Below are positions 52,548 through 60,949 of a stretch of 64,000 nucleotides of DNA, piece by piece. Source of the DNA: Pedobacter planticolens. GTDB lineage: Bacteria > Bacteroidota > Bacteroidia > Sphingobacteriales > Sphingobacteriaceae. Under the pieces are notes generated by a model. That model was not told where the DNA came from, made no database searches, and saw only the letters and a list, made by a program, of their open reading frames with translations. Position 1 is the stretch's first letter. Each line of letters opens with the position of its first letter. Both the position numbers and the translations under genes were made by a program. The stretch covers positions 1,922,001 to 1,986,000 of the forward strand of contig NZ_WNXD01000001.1 of NCBI RefSeq assembly GCF_014172375.1, read 5' to 3'.

Positions 52548-53789
52548 TTAAGATAGTTTACCGTAGGCGATATAAGAAATTACGTAGGCTAAAACCGCTG
52601 CAATTAAACCGAACATAAAAATATTATAGGCAATTCTTATGAGTTTATATTTACGCCCCAATACCACCCCTTGCGAATACACATCGGTAATTAAAGTGCC
52701 ATACAAAAACTCATTATCGTTCATCACTCTTATCATTCCTTTAGAATAATCATTTAATGCCATTTTATAAAAATTACCAAAGAAAAGCAGGTTAACTTTT
52801 TTGCGATCTAAGTCATTATCAGTAAATAAACCATCTGGAATTGATGGCCGCGTTGCTAAAATTGAAAAAATGATGGTAGATAAACTTACCATCAACAAAA
52901 TAAATGTTGGAACAATTAAAAAGGCATTATCCTCTAATCTCCTTAACACCAAACTCACAATTAACGATAAAATAATGGAGTTCACCGTAATCAACAATTG
53001 CGCTTTATTATCAGCCATATCGCTTAAACGTTGATTATTAGACGAGGTAATTCTAAACATCGTTTCAATACCTTTATCTGGTCTTTTCTTGTCTTTTTTT
53101 GTCAACAATTTTTCTTGCTTAAACGGATTTTCATCCTTAACTGGCTTCGTCTCTTTCTTATCGCTTATTGTTAAAACAGTTTCGTCTTCGTCCTCATCTT
53201 TTAACTTACTCTTTAATTTTTCAAGGTTTTTTAATTTCTGATCATTCAGTAATAAAATGCAATAATCTGTATGGTATTCGTGAGATTCTAAAAATTCAAT
53301 ATCAGTTTTACGCCATTGCTTTTTGCTAATGTCTTTATCATATAGCAACTCAATTTCTTTATGCATTAGCTTACCTTTTTTCCTGAAATCTTCTGTTCCT
53401 AAATGGAAAAGATCTCCATCACAAACAATATTTTCAAGCTGATTAGTAGGTCGTTGTGGCATTTTTGTAGAAAGAATAACCTGCATTACTTCATCTCTAA
53501 CTGCTGCTGGCACATCTAATTTTTTCAAGAATTCTACCGCTAAATCTGCTCCTTTTTGCTCGTGTGCTAAAGGTGCTTCGAAATAACCCGTATCATGAAA
53601 CCAAGCGCCAGTGGTTACAATAAAAAAATCTTTATCGTTTAGCTGATAATGATTGGCAATTTGCATAGTTGCCTTTACCACATCCTGAGTGTGGTTTAAA
53701 TTGTGATAAACCAATTTTTCATCGTGGTGCGTATTGAAATATTCCAACACATATTTTTCCACTTCTAGTTGCAGGTTTTTATAATTCAT
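52548..53789 (-). CDS. HD-domain phosphohydrolase fused to a PycTM (DUF5706) membrane module
   Basis: A 413-residue two-part protein. Residues 20-185 are an HD hydrolase: YHNLNHTQDV (His29, His33), WFHDTGYF with the His65-Asp66 pair, and CDGDLFHLG (Asp126). A charged linker (185-240) follows. From 246 a Pycsar-effector-like part reads RITSSNNQRLSDMADNKAQ, then helices at about 267-284, 289-311 and 387-408. PycTM proteins are membrane effectors triggered by cyclic CMP or UMP in anti-phage defence; HD domains cleave phosphate esters, often of nucleotides. First gene of the ppk1 operon. Confidence 0.8.
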   Translation of the reverse strand: MNYKNLQLEVEKYVLEYFNTHHDEKLVYHNLNHTQDVVKATMQIANHYQLNDKDFFIVTTGAWFHDTGYFEAPLAHEQKGADLAVEFLKKLDVPAAVRDEVMQVILSTKMPQRPTNQLENIVCDGDLFHLGTEDFRKKGKLMHKEIELLYDKDISKKQWRKTDIEFLESHEYHTDYCILLLNDQKLKNLEKLKSKLKDEDEDETVLTISDKKETKPVKDENPFKQEKLLTKKDKKRPDKGIETMFRITSSNNQRLSDMADNKAQLLITVNSIILSLIVSLVLRRLEDNAFLIVPTFILLMVSLSTIIFSILATRPSIPDGLFTDNDLDRKKVNLLFFGNFYKMALNDYSKGMIRVMNDNEFLYGTLITDVYSQGVVLGRKYKLIRIAYNIFMFGLIAAVLAYVISYIAYGKLS

Positions 53790-54073
53790 CTTAGTTTTTT
53801 GAACAGTTTAAAACTGATTTGGAATTCTTTTTAGGGATTTTTTATTTCGTAGAACGATAGTTATTTTCTCTTTTGATATAATTACGAAATATAAGGATTT
53901 TTATTCATGGCATATCATAAACCCAATAAAATGAAAATTGTTTTACATGAAAAAATTTAGATCGAGCTTGCTGTTTTTACTTCCTATTTTTTAGGTCAGT
54001 TTTACGTCTTTTTTAACTTATTACTTCATTATTTTACCCCAATTTCAAAAGAAAACAATATTTTTATAAAGTG
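53790..54073. promoter_or_regulatory. divergent intergenic space with promoters in both directions
   Basis: An AT-rich space of about 280 nt between the ppk1 operon and the patatin operon, which are transcribed away from each other. It must hold both promoters. I could not pick out TTTG/TAnnTTTG pairs with confidence, and no repeat or gene is present. Confidence 0.4.
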
Positions 54074-56389
54074 ATGTATCCTAAAAAGCTATTCATTTTC
54101 TTTTTTTTGCTTTTGGTGCTACAGGTAAAAGCCCAAAAAGTAGGCTTAGTTTTAAGCGGTGGTGGAGCCAAAGGTTTAGCGCACATTGGCACGTTAAAAG
54201 CGCTCGAAGAAAATAGTATTCCGATAGATTATATTACCGGAACATCAATGGGTGGCATTGTCGGTGCAATGTATGCCGCAGGTTATTCTCCTTCGCAAAT
54301 AGAAAAAATCGCCTTAAGTTCAGATTTTCAGGATTGGGTAAGTGGAAAATACAAGAGTGATTATAGCTTCTATTTTCAGAAAAATAGTGCAAATGCATCT
54401 GTTTTAACTGCAAAATTATCCATTGATACCAGTTTAAGGCTCAATTTTAGATCTAATTTGGTAAATGATATTCCACTCAATTTTGCTTTATTAGAATTGT
54501 TTTCACAGGCTTCTGCTATTTCAAAAGACAATTTCGATCAACTTTTTGTGCCATATCGTTGTATGGTTTCTGATGTTTTATCCCAAAAAAGCATTACTGT
54601 TAGCAAAGGAAGTTTAGCCGAGGCTGTTCGAGCAACCATGACCGTTCCCTTAGTTTATCGACCAATAAAATTGGATGGAAAATACGTTTTTGATGGTGGC
54701 TTATATAATAATTTTCCAGCAGATATTATGAAAAATGAGTTTAAACCAGGTTTCATAATTGGCGCTAATGTTTCTTCGAAAACCTTTAATGAATATCCAA
54801 AAAACGATGACAGATTGATGAACAGGTTTTTGGTGTATATGTTTCTTTCCAAATCAGATTCGACTTTAGTTGGCGAAAATGGAGTTTATATACAGCCAGA
54901 TTTGGTCGATTATAGCACTACTAACTTTACACCTGTTGAAGAATTAATTAAACGCGGTTATGAGGCTACAATGGCCGATATGGATAAAATCAAAAGTTCG
55001 GTTGCCAGACGAGTTACGGCACAAGAATTATTAGCCAAAAGAGCAAAATTTAATCAACGTAAACCCGATTTAGTATTTAGTAATGTAACGGTTTCTGGCG
55101 TTAATTCTCAACAAAAAAAATATATAGAACGGCTTTTTAAAAGCGATCAAGCAACCTTTAACCTTGCAGATATTAAAAGAGGATATTATAAATTAGTAGC
55201 TGATGAAACTTTTGAAACTGTTTATCCAAAAATTTCTTATCACCCAGAAACAGATAGTTATAATTTCGAAATTGTAGCTAGACCTAAAAAAAGTTTTAAA
55301 ATAGATTTTGGTGGCAACATTTCCTCCAGACCAATTAGTAATGTTTATTTAGGCTTGCAATACAATTACTTAAATCGCAAGGCGTATACATTCGGAACAA
55401 ATTTTTATTCGGGTAGATTTTACGAGTCGGTTCAGTTAAGTGGACGAGTAGATTATCCATCTGGATTGCCATTGTTTTTAGGTGCAGAGCTAACTTATAA
55501 CCACTGGAATTATTATAACACCAGTCAAATTTTTATCGAAAACCCGCATCCAACTTATATTGAACAAGCCGATAGAAAAATTGATTTAAAATTAGGAATG
55601 CCCTTAAATCGCAATGCGAGAATTACATTAAGTGCTGCTTTTATTAATAACAGCGATAGATATAGCCCTACAAACACCTTCACCGTTGGAGATATTTTAG
55701 ATAGAACCATTTTTAATGGATTAAAAACCAGTTTGTTATTTGAACAGAACTCACTTAATCGAAAACAATATGCTGATAGAGGTCATAGTTTGTTCTTTAG
55801 CGTAAATTTTTTAACTGGTAAAGAAAATTATACTCCAGGTAATGTTTTTGGTACGTATAGCTCGTTTGTTAAGAATACGGTTTTGAAACGCACATTTAGA
55901 GAATGGGGAAGTATTAAATTAAGCGATGAGAATTATTTCTTCCATACCAAAAATTATACTTTAGGTTATTTAGCTGAAGGTGTAATTTCTAGTCAGCCTT
56001 TATATTTTGATTATTATGCAACCTTATTAGCCGCAACAGCTTTTTATCCTTTGCAGGATAGTAAATCTCTTTTCTTGAAAAACTTTAGAGCAACAAGTTA
56101 TCTTGCTGGCGGATTAAAAAATGTTTTCAATATTAAACGGAATTTTGATTTCCGATTAGAAGGTTATTTATTTTTACCTTACAAAGAATTTGAACAAAAT
56201 GGAGTGCAAGGTGTTCAATATGCAAAAGCATTTAGTAAGTGGCATTATGCGGGTACGGCGGGCTTAGTTTACCATACTCCGGTAGGGCCAGTAAGTTTAA
56301 GTTATAATTTATACGATGATCCTGTGAAAAGGAACGGCGTTTTACTACATTTAGGCTATCTAATTTATAATAAACGATCTTTAGAATGA
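54074..56389 (+). CDS. patatin-like phospholipase with outer-membrane barrel (PlpD-like)
   Basis: A 771-residue protein exported by a signal peptide ending VKAQ. I use the ATG at 54074 instead of the GTG one codon before. The patatin domain (about 25-220) has the oxyanion loop SGGGAKGLAH, the nucleophile GTSMGG and the DGG of the catalytic dyad (DGGLYNNFP). A POTRA-like segment (about 330-400, VFSNVTVSGVNSQQKKYIE) and a BamA/ShlB-type barrel follow. This is the type Vd autotransporter layout, in which the lipase is displayed or released at the surface. The next gene overlaps its stop by 4 nt. Confidence 0.9.
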   Translation: MYPKKLFIFFFLLLVLQVKAQKVGLVLSGGGAKGLAHIGTLKALEENSIPIDYITGTSMGGIVGAMYAAGYSPSQIEKIALSSDFQDWVSGKYKSDYSFYFQKNSANASVLTAKLSIDTSLRLNFRSNLVNDIPLNFALLELFSQASAISKDNFDQLFVPYRCMVSDVLSQKSITVSKGSLAEAVRATMTVPLVYRPIKLDGKYVFDGGLYNNFPADIMKNEFKPGFIIGANVSSKTFNEYPKNDDRLMNRFLVYMFLSKSDSTLVGENGVYIQPDLVDYSTTNFTPVEELIKRGYEATMADMDKIKSSVARRVTAQELLAKRAKFNQRKPDLVFSNVTVSGVNSQQKKYIERLFKSDQATFNLADIKRGYYKLVADETFETVYPKISYHPETDSYNFEIVARPKKSFKIDFGGNISSRPISNVYLGLQYNYLNRKAYTFGTNFYSGRFYESVQLSGRVDYPSGLPLFLGAELTYNHWNYYNTSQIFIENPHPTYIEQADRKIDLKLGMPLNRNARITLSAAFINNSDRYSPTNTFTVGDILDRTIFNGLKTSLLFEQNSLNRKQYADRGHSLFFSVNFLTGKENYTPGNVFGTYSSFVKNTVLKRTFREWGSIKLSDENYFFHTKNYTLGYLAEGVISSQPLYFDYYATLLAATAFYPLQDSKSLFLKNFRATSYLAGGLKNVFNIKRNFDFRLEGYLFLPYKEFEQNGVQGVQYAKAFSKWHYAGTAGLVYHTPVGPVSLSYNLYDDPVKRNGVLLHLGYLIYNKRSLE

Positions 56390-56913
56390 AACACATAATT
56401 ATATTTTTTTTACTGTTTTTAGGCGGTAAAAGTTTTGCTCAAAATGCTGATATCAATAATTTTTTGGTAAAGGAAAGTTTGTTAAAAAACAGCAAGTTGG
56501 CCATAATAGCTGCTGATTCTTTAGATAATCCGTTGGAGAAAATAAATGGAACTTACACGTTTAGTATTAGTGGTTTTACACAATCTATGACTTTTAATGA
56601 TGGTGTTGCGATATTACCTTTACCAATAGATAAATCAACTTTTGTTTATATTAAACACCAAAACGATAGCGGTACGCATAGTAAATTGCTATACGTTTAC
56701 AAAAAAGATGGCAATCTTAATCCTTTTACAATTAGCCGTATATTTCTGATTATAATTCCGTTAATAATTATAATTCTTGCTTTTGCCTTTAAGAAATTCA
56801 TTTATATAGCCATTATACTGCTGTTAATTTTCATGTATTTCAGTTACAGTAATGGCTTAAATATTTCTACATTTTTCGAAACTACTTTCGATTATTTGAG
56901 AAATTTAGTGTAG
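56386..56913 (+). CDS. hypothetical exported protein with C-terminal membrane helices
   Basis: I do not recognise this 175-residue protein. A signal peptide (ending SFAQ) is followed by a beta-rich domain of about 90 residues with NGTYTFSISGFTQSMTFNDG and a polar loop. One or two strong helices (about 118-135 and 138-153, rich in Ile) and a short tail follow. The ATGA overlap with the patatin gene shows they are translated together, so it may assist the phospholipase. Topology suggests the domain faces the periplasm. Confidence 0.65.
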   Translation: MKHIIIFFLLFLGGKSFAQNADINNFLVKESLLKNSKLAIIAADSLDNPLEKINGTYTFSISGFTQSMTFNDGVAILPLPIDKSTFVYIKHQNDSGTHSKLLYVYKKDGNLNPFTISRIFLIIIPLIIIILAFAFKKFIYIAIILLLIFMYFSYSNGLNISTFFETTFDYLRNLV

Positions 56914-56932
56914 AAGAGAAAGTTTAATTTTC

Positions 56933-59350
56933 TTAGAAAGGCATTCCGATACCAAAATTATATTGCATAAAACGGTAACGATCTGGATTATGAGTGAGGT
57001 AATAATTGTTTTTAAAATCACTAGCGCCATTTAAAAATTTACTAATTACCCATTGTTCCGAACCTTTAAACTGAGGATCCTTCACTTTTAGTCCTAAATC
57101 AAATCTGAAAACGAAGAATTGCACATCGTATCTAAAACCCATACCTGCACCAATGGCAATTTGTTTGCCTAATTCTTTAATTTTAAAATACGTTTCTGGC
57201 TGAGGATTGCCTGCCGAGATATTCCAAACATTACCCATATCTATAAAAGTTGCACCTTTTAATTTTCCTCCAAACAGTTTACTAATCAGCATATATCTGT
57301 ACTCCAAATTGGCCTCTATACGCATTTGCCCAAGCTGATCTATACCATAAGAAGAGTTTCTGGCCTCCACACTCGTAATTACTTCTCTATTATAATTACC
57401 CGGCCCTAAAGTTCTTGCTTGCCAAGCACGTACACCGCTCGAACCTCCTGCATAAAATAATTTCTCGAAAGGAATAGCAATTGAATTTCCATAGGCATAA
57501 CCAACTCCCCCATTTATTCTGGCAATAAATTGTTTATCACCCCCTAATTTTTTGTACCAACGGATATCCACTTCTGGTCTAACATATTGGTTAAATGGCA
57601 ATCCGAATATTGTTGCATAATCCCCATTTTTTGGATCGTGCTTATTACCAGAAATACTAGACGCTAATTGTAAAAGGTTACCAGCAAGATCAATATTACC
57701 CTTAAAATAGATAAAAGACCTATTTTCTAATAGTTTATCAGCATTTAAAGAATAAGCATATTTAACTCCAAGTGTAAAATCTTTACGTCCAAGTAATTTA
57801 ATGTTATAAGAGTTTTTTTCGAAAATTTCTTTATTGCTATTGTACTTATCTATATCACTTTTATCCAATGTATCTATTAAAACACTACCAAAACGATACT
57901 CGAAATTAAGCGGTGTAAGTGAGTGTAATTTTGATTTTGTTTCTACCCAATCGTAACTAATAGAGTTAATAAATATTCTACGTACAGTAATATCTTTCTG
58001 TAATGCATACAAATAACTTGAAGAAAATGTAGTGTATGGCATTCCATTTTTACCCATCATGGGGATGGCAAATGGCACCATTAATCGTGGTACGGTTAAG
58101 CTAGCACTCACAGAAAAATCTCGTTGATAAATATCTCTAAATATTGATTGACCACTTCCAATTCTAGATTGTAATCCACCCTTAACTTGAAATTGAAATT
58201 TTTCAGCTCCTCTTAAAAAATTATTGTTTGTGTAGGTATTACTTAATGTAAATCCGACTGTACCGCTATTAAATGGAATCTCGCCCTCAATACGATTACT
58301 CATTCTTTTTTGTGGAATAAGCATAATAACCGGCTCAACTTTGTTGCTACTATCTTTTGCTTTTGTGTAATCTATTTTAACGTTTTTAAATACGTTAAGC
58401 TCATATAATCGATCATACGTTAAAGTTTCTTTTCTAATATCATATATTTCGCCTTCTCTAATAAAATCGTAGCGAGTAATTGGATTTCTTCTAAATCTTT
58501 TCGAAAGATCAGTATATCGGATACCTCTAAAAGATCTATCGTTTAATTTTAATGAATCTGTAAAACCATCAGAATTTGGCGCAATAATAATATTCGTTTC
58601 GCCAATGGTATATACTTTATGTTTTAAACTGCTATCAATTGGATTATCAATAATCAGTTTTACGCTTACTTTGCTATTATTCTGATTTGAATCCGGTGCA
58701 TATCTAACATATGGTCTAACAAAATCGTAATACCCATTTTGGCGCATTACTTGATAAATTTGTTCGCGTTCATAACTCAGCGAATCTTCATCGTACTGCA
58801 TTCCTTCCCTTAAATGAGTAAATGATTTTTTATTTGATAGATAAAGTGTTTTTATTGTCGAATCAGGAATTTCATAGCTGATTTTATTTACAAAAAAAGC
58901 TGGCCCTTGTTCTGCAACAAATCTTAGTTTAGCCTTCTTATCTTTTACTTCAATTTCAGATTTTACTTTGGCCATAAAAAAGCCTTTACTTTTTAAGTAT
59001 TTTTCTATCTGAACTCGAGAAATCTCGACTAAATTACTATCTAAAATTGGTGGTGGAGAACCTAATGGTTTTATATTACTAGTTTTGTATTTACCATTTT
59101 TAGTATTAAAAATATTGTAGATACCAATATTAATTCCTAATCCTTCTGAGGCTCTAATATCCTTTTGCACATAATTATAAGCTTGTTCTTCAAAGGCTTT
59201 ATCAATGCTATCTATTTTTACTTTTTTAACAATAGATTGATAACTTTCAATATATTTTGTTGAAGAACATCCTGCTATAAAAACAAGAATAAATAGTAAT
59301 ATTGTAAGAATTTGTACCTGCTGCTTATAGTTATACTTGTATGCTTTCAA
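56933..59350 (-). CDS. TamL: lipoprotein BamA/TamA-family outer-membrane protein
   Basis: An 805-residue outer-membrane assembly protein. The leader ends in a lipobox IAGC (Cys28), a trait of the Bacteroidota TamA variant (TamL). Four or so POTRA-like units cover about 40-390: LVEISRVQIEKYLKSKGFFM, then IYQVMRQNGYYDFVRPYV and YDRLYELNVFKNVKIDYT. The barrel ends in MQYNFGIGMPF. The only start is a TTG at 59350, with a stop four codons upstream in frame; this places its first codon inside the start of the divergent SpoU gene. It probably works with an inner-membrane TamB not seen here. Confidence 0.85.
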   Translation of the reverse strand: MKAYKYNYKQQVQILTILLFILVFIAGCSSTKYIESYQSIVKKVKIDSIDKAFEEQAYNYVQKDIRASEGLGINIGIYNIFNTKNGKYKTSNIKPLGSPPPILDSNLVEISRVQIEKYLKSKGFFMAKVKSEIEVKDKKAKLRFVAEQGPAFFVNKISYEIPDSTIKTLYLSNKKSFTHLREGMQYDEDSLSYEREQIYQVMRQNGYYDFVRPYVRYAPDSNQNNSKVSVKLIIDNPIDSSLKHKVYTIGETNIIIAPNSDGFTDSLKLNDRSFRGIRYTDLSKRFRRNPITRYDFIREGEIYDIRKETLTYDRLYELNVFKNVKIDYTKAKDSSNKVEPVIMLIPQKRMSNRIEGEIPFNSGTVGFTLSNTYTNNNFLRGAEKFQFQVKGGLQSRIGSGQSIFRDIYQRDFSVSASLTVPRLMVPFAIPMMGKNGMPYTTFSSSYLYALQKDITVRRIFINSISYDWVETKSKLHSLTPLNFEYRFGSVLIDTLDKSDIDKYNSNKEIFEKNSYNIKLLGRKDFTLGVKYAYSLNADKLLENRSFIYFKGNIDLAGNLLQLASSISGNKHDPKNGDYATIFGLPFNQYVRPEVDIRWYKKLGGDKQFIARINGGVGYAYGNSIAIPFEKLFYAGGSSGVRAWQARTLGPGNYNREVITSVEARNSSYGIDQLGQMRIEANLEYRYMLISKLFGGKLKGATFIDMGNVWNISAGNPQPETYFKIKELGKQIAIGAGMGFRYDVQFFVFRFDLGLKVKDPQFKGSEQWVISKFLNGASDFKNNYYLTHNPDRYRFMQYNFGIGMPF

Positions 59351-60087
59351 AATCTCAAATCAGTTTTATAAAATCTCTACATCAAAAAAAGTACCGCAAA
59401 GAAAGTGGAATATTTATTATTGAAGGTATAAAATCTATCACAGAATTCATAAACTCAAGCTATCAATTACATAGCATTTATTACACCCCTACGTACTTCC
59501 CCTCATTACCCAAACACACCGCAAATATAAAGTTATTTGAAGTAAACAACGCCGAATTAGAGAAGATTAGTACTTTACAAACTCCTCAAGGAATTTTAGC
59601 GTTAGTTCATATTCCTGTTAAACAAAAATTAGATCTTAAAAGTTTGCGCAATCGTTTTTCTTTAGTGTTGGATGATGTTCAAGATCCAGGAAACTTCGGT
59701 ACAATTATCCGTATAGCAGATTGGTTCGGAATAAAAAATGTAATCTGTTCTGAAAATACAGTCGAAGCGTATAACCCCAAAACAGTACAATCAACAATGG
59801 GTTCTTTATGTCGCATAAATGTAATCTATACAAACCTTACCACTTTTTTAGCTGAAACAAAACTTCCAATTTTTGGCGCATTATTAAATGGAAATAATAT
59901 TTATACAACCAATTGGGGCAAAGAAGGGTTAATTTTATTAGGAAATGAAGGGCATGGAATTAGCGAAGCTTTGATAGAAAAAATTACAATTCCAGTTACA
60001 ATTCCACGTATTGGCAAGGCCGAATCGTTAAATGTGGCTGTTTCTGCCGCTATATTTTGTAGCGAATTAAGCAGAGGTAATAAATAA
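59341..60087 (+). CDS. SpoU/TrmH-family RNA 2'-O-methyltransferase
   Basis: A 248-residue SPOUT enzyme that probably methylates rRNA or tRNA at a ribose. An N-terminal substrate-binding part (YRKESGIFIIEGIKSITEF) precedes the knot. The three SpoU motifs are LVLDDVQDPGNFGTIIRIAD (motif 1, with the catalytic Asn and Arg), LILLGNEGHGIS (motif 2) and IPRIGKAESLNVAVSAAIF (motif 3). The target nucleotide cannot be told. Its ATG overlaps the TTG of the divergent TamL gene by 10 bp. Confidence 0.92.
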   Translation: MLSKSQISFIKSLHQKKYRKESGIFIIEGIKSITEFINSSYQLHSIYYTPTYFPSLPKHTANIKLFEVNNAELEKISTLQTPQGILALVHIPVKQKLDLKSLRNRFSLVLDDVQDPGNFGTIIRIADWFGIKNVICSENTVEAYNPKTVQSTMGSLCRINVIYTNLTTFLAETKLPIFGALLNGNNIYTTNWGKEGLILLGNEGHGISEALIEKITIPVTIPRIGKAESLNVAVSAAIFCSELSRGNK

Positions 60088-60109
60088 ATTGAAATTTTAA
60101 GCTTTGAGC

Positions 60110-60140
60110 TTTGTATCCTAACATATAATTGTTATTTTTG
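60110..60140 (+). promoter_or_regulatory. consensus Bacteroidota promoter of tRNA-Cys
   Basis: TTTG at 60110-60113, exactly 19 nt, then TATTTTTG at 60133-60140, a full match to TTTG-N19-TAnnTTTG. The tRNA begins 17 nt after the -7 element. This is the clearest promoter in the window. Confidence 0.85.
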
Positions 60141-60157
60141 CAACCTTGAATTTAAAA

Positions 60158-60228
60158 GGTCGAGTGGCCGAGTGGCTAGGCAGAGGTCTGCAAAACCTTG
60201 TACAGCGGTTCGAATCCGCTCTCGACCT
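60158..60228 (+). tRNA. tRNA-Cys (anticodon GCA)
   Basis: 71 nt. Acceptor GGTCGAG (60158-60164) pairs with CTCGACC (60221-60227), discriminator T. The anticodon stem GAGGT/ACCTT encloses CTGCAAA with GCA. The T-arm is AGCGG-TTCGAAT-CCGCT. No encoded CCA. The 58-residue gene starts 39 nt later, with no terminator between, so they may be cotranscribed. Confidence 0.96.
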
Positions 60229-60267
60229 CAGATTTTATATTAATTAAAGAAAATAAAGCTCATTATC

Positions 60268-60444
60268 ATGGCAGTAACAAGATTAAAAAGAAAAGACAGA
60301 TATAATAAAAACGTTTCTCGTTTAGAAGTTAAAACGTTGAAATTAGCTACTAATCTAGAATTAGGAAGCCGTTCTAAACAATCTAAAACTGATCAGTTGG
60401 CTAAAAACAACGCTGTATTAGCTCAATTAGAAGCTAAAGCGTAG
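60268..60444 (+). CDS. 58-residue basic protein downstream of tRNA-Cys
   Basis: Too short for most gene finders. The frame opens MAVTRLKRKDRYNKN and continues with a charged helical stretch to LEAKA. It is strongly basic at the start, alternates Leu and charged residues later, and lacks Cys, Trp and a signal. I recall similar short proteins beginning MAVTRLKRK in other Bacteroidota, which would support a conserved small nucleic-acid-binding protein, but I cannot check. It lies between tRNA-Cys and a strong terminator, which fits a dedicated tRNA-mRNA transcript. Confidence 0.75.
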   Translation: MAVTRLKRKDRYNKNVSRLEVKTLKLATNLELGSRSKQSKTDQLAKNNAVLAQLEAKA

Positions 60445-60467
60445 TCAATTTCTTTCTTTTAACGTAT

Positions 60468-60505
60468 TAAAAAGCATCTCAGATTTATTTTTGGGATGCT
60501 TTTTT
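60468..60505 (+). terminator. intrinsic terminator after the 58-residue gene
   Basis: Stem AAAAAGCATC / GATGCTTTTT around an AT-rich loop with a following T-run, 25 nt after the stop. Confidence 0.85.
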
Positions 60506-60566
60506 GTGCGCCATATTTTGACATCAACTCCCCTATTTTCTTCTTTCAAAATAAATTTAAAATAAA

Positions 60567-60613
60567 TTTGCGTAAGTAAATACTTACTTATAAATTTGTA
60601 AGCAAACACTTAC
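60567..60613 (+). promoter_or_regulatory. promoter with twin ArsR-type operators
   Basis: A promoter (TTTG 60567-60570, 20-nt spacer, TAAATTTG 60591-60598) is overlaid by two palindromes: GTAAGTAAATACTTAC (60572-60587) between the promoter elements, and GTAAGCAAACACTTAC (60598-60613) across the likely start site and up to the ATG at 60616. The spacing is 26 nt centre to centre. This is a typical design for repression by the ArsR-like protein encoded next. Confidence 0.75.
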
Positions 60614-60615
60614 AT

Positions 60616-60945
60616 ATGAGAAGAGATGTATTTCAGGCAATCGCTGATCCAACAAGGAGAGAAATCATAAACTTAATTGCGTTTCAATCGTTAAACTTAA
60701 ATGCAATTGCAGAAAATTTTGAGATGAGTAGACCTGCGATCTCTCAGCATATTAAAATTTTAACAGAATGTGGCCTTGTCTCTATTAAAAAAGAAGGCAG
60801 AGAACGATTTTGTGAGGTTAAATTTCAAAAACTAAAAGAAGTTTCCCAATGGATTGAACAATATAGTTCATTCTGGAATAATAAACTAGATGCGCTCGAA
60901 ATTTATTTATCAGCTAATAAAACTAAAGTAGAACCTAAAAAATAA
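60616..60945 (+). CDS. ArsR-family winged-helix repressor
   Basis: A 109-residue regulator. The fold is RRDVFQAIADPTRREIINLI, then LNAIAENFEMSRPAISQHIK (recognition helix) and VSIKKEGRERFCEVK (wing). No cysteine pair of metal-sensing ArsR proteins is present, so it belongs to the group found with SRPBCC proteins. The gene for such a protein follows 4 nt later. Twin palindromes in its own promoter indicate autoregulation. Confidence 0.93.
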   Translation: MRRDVFQAIADPTRREIINLIAFQSLNLNAIAENFEMSRPAISQHIKILTECGLVSIKKEGRERFCEVKFQKLKEVSQWIEQYSSFWNNKLDALEIYLSANKTKVEPKK

Positions 60946-60949
60946 TAGT

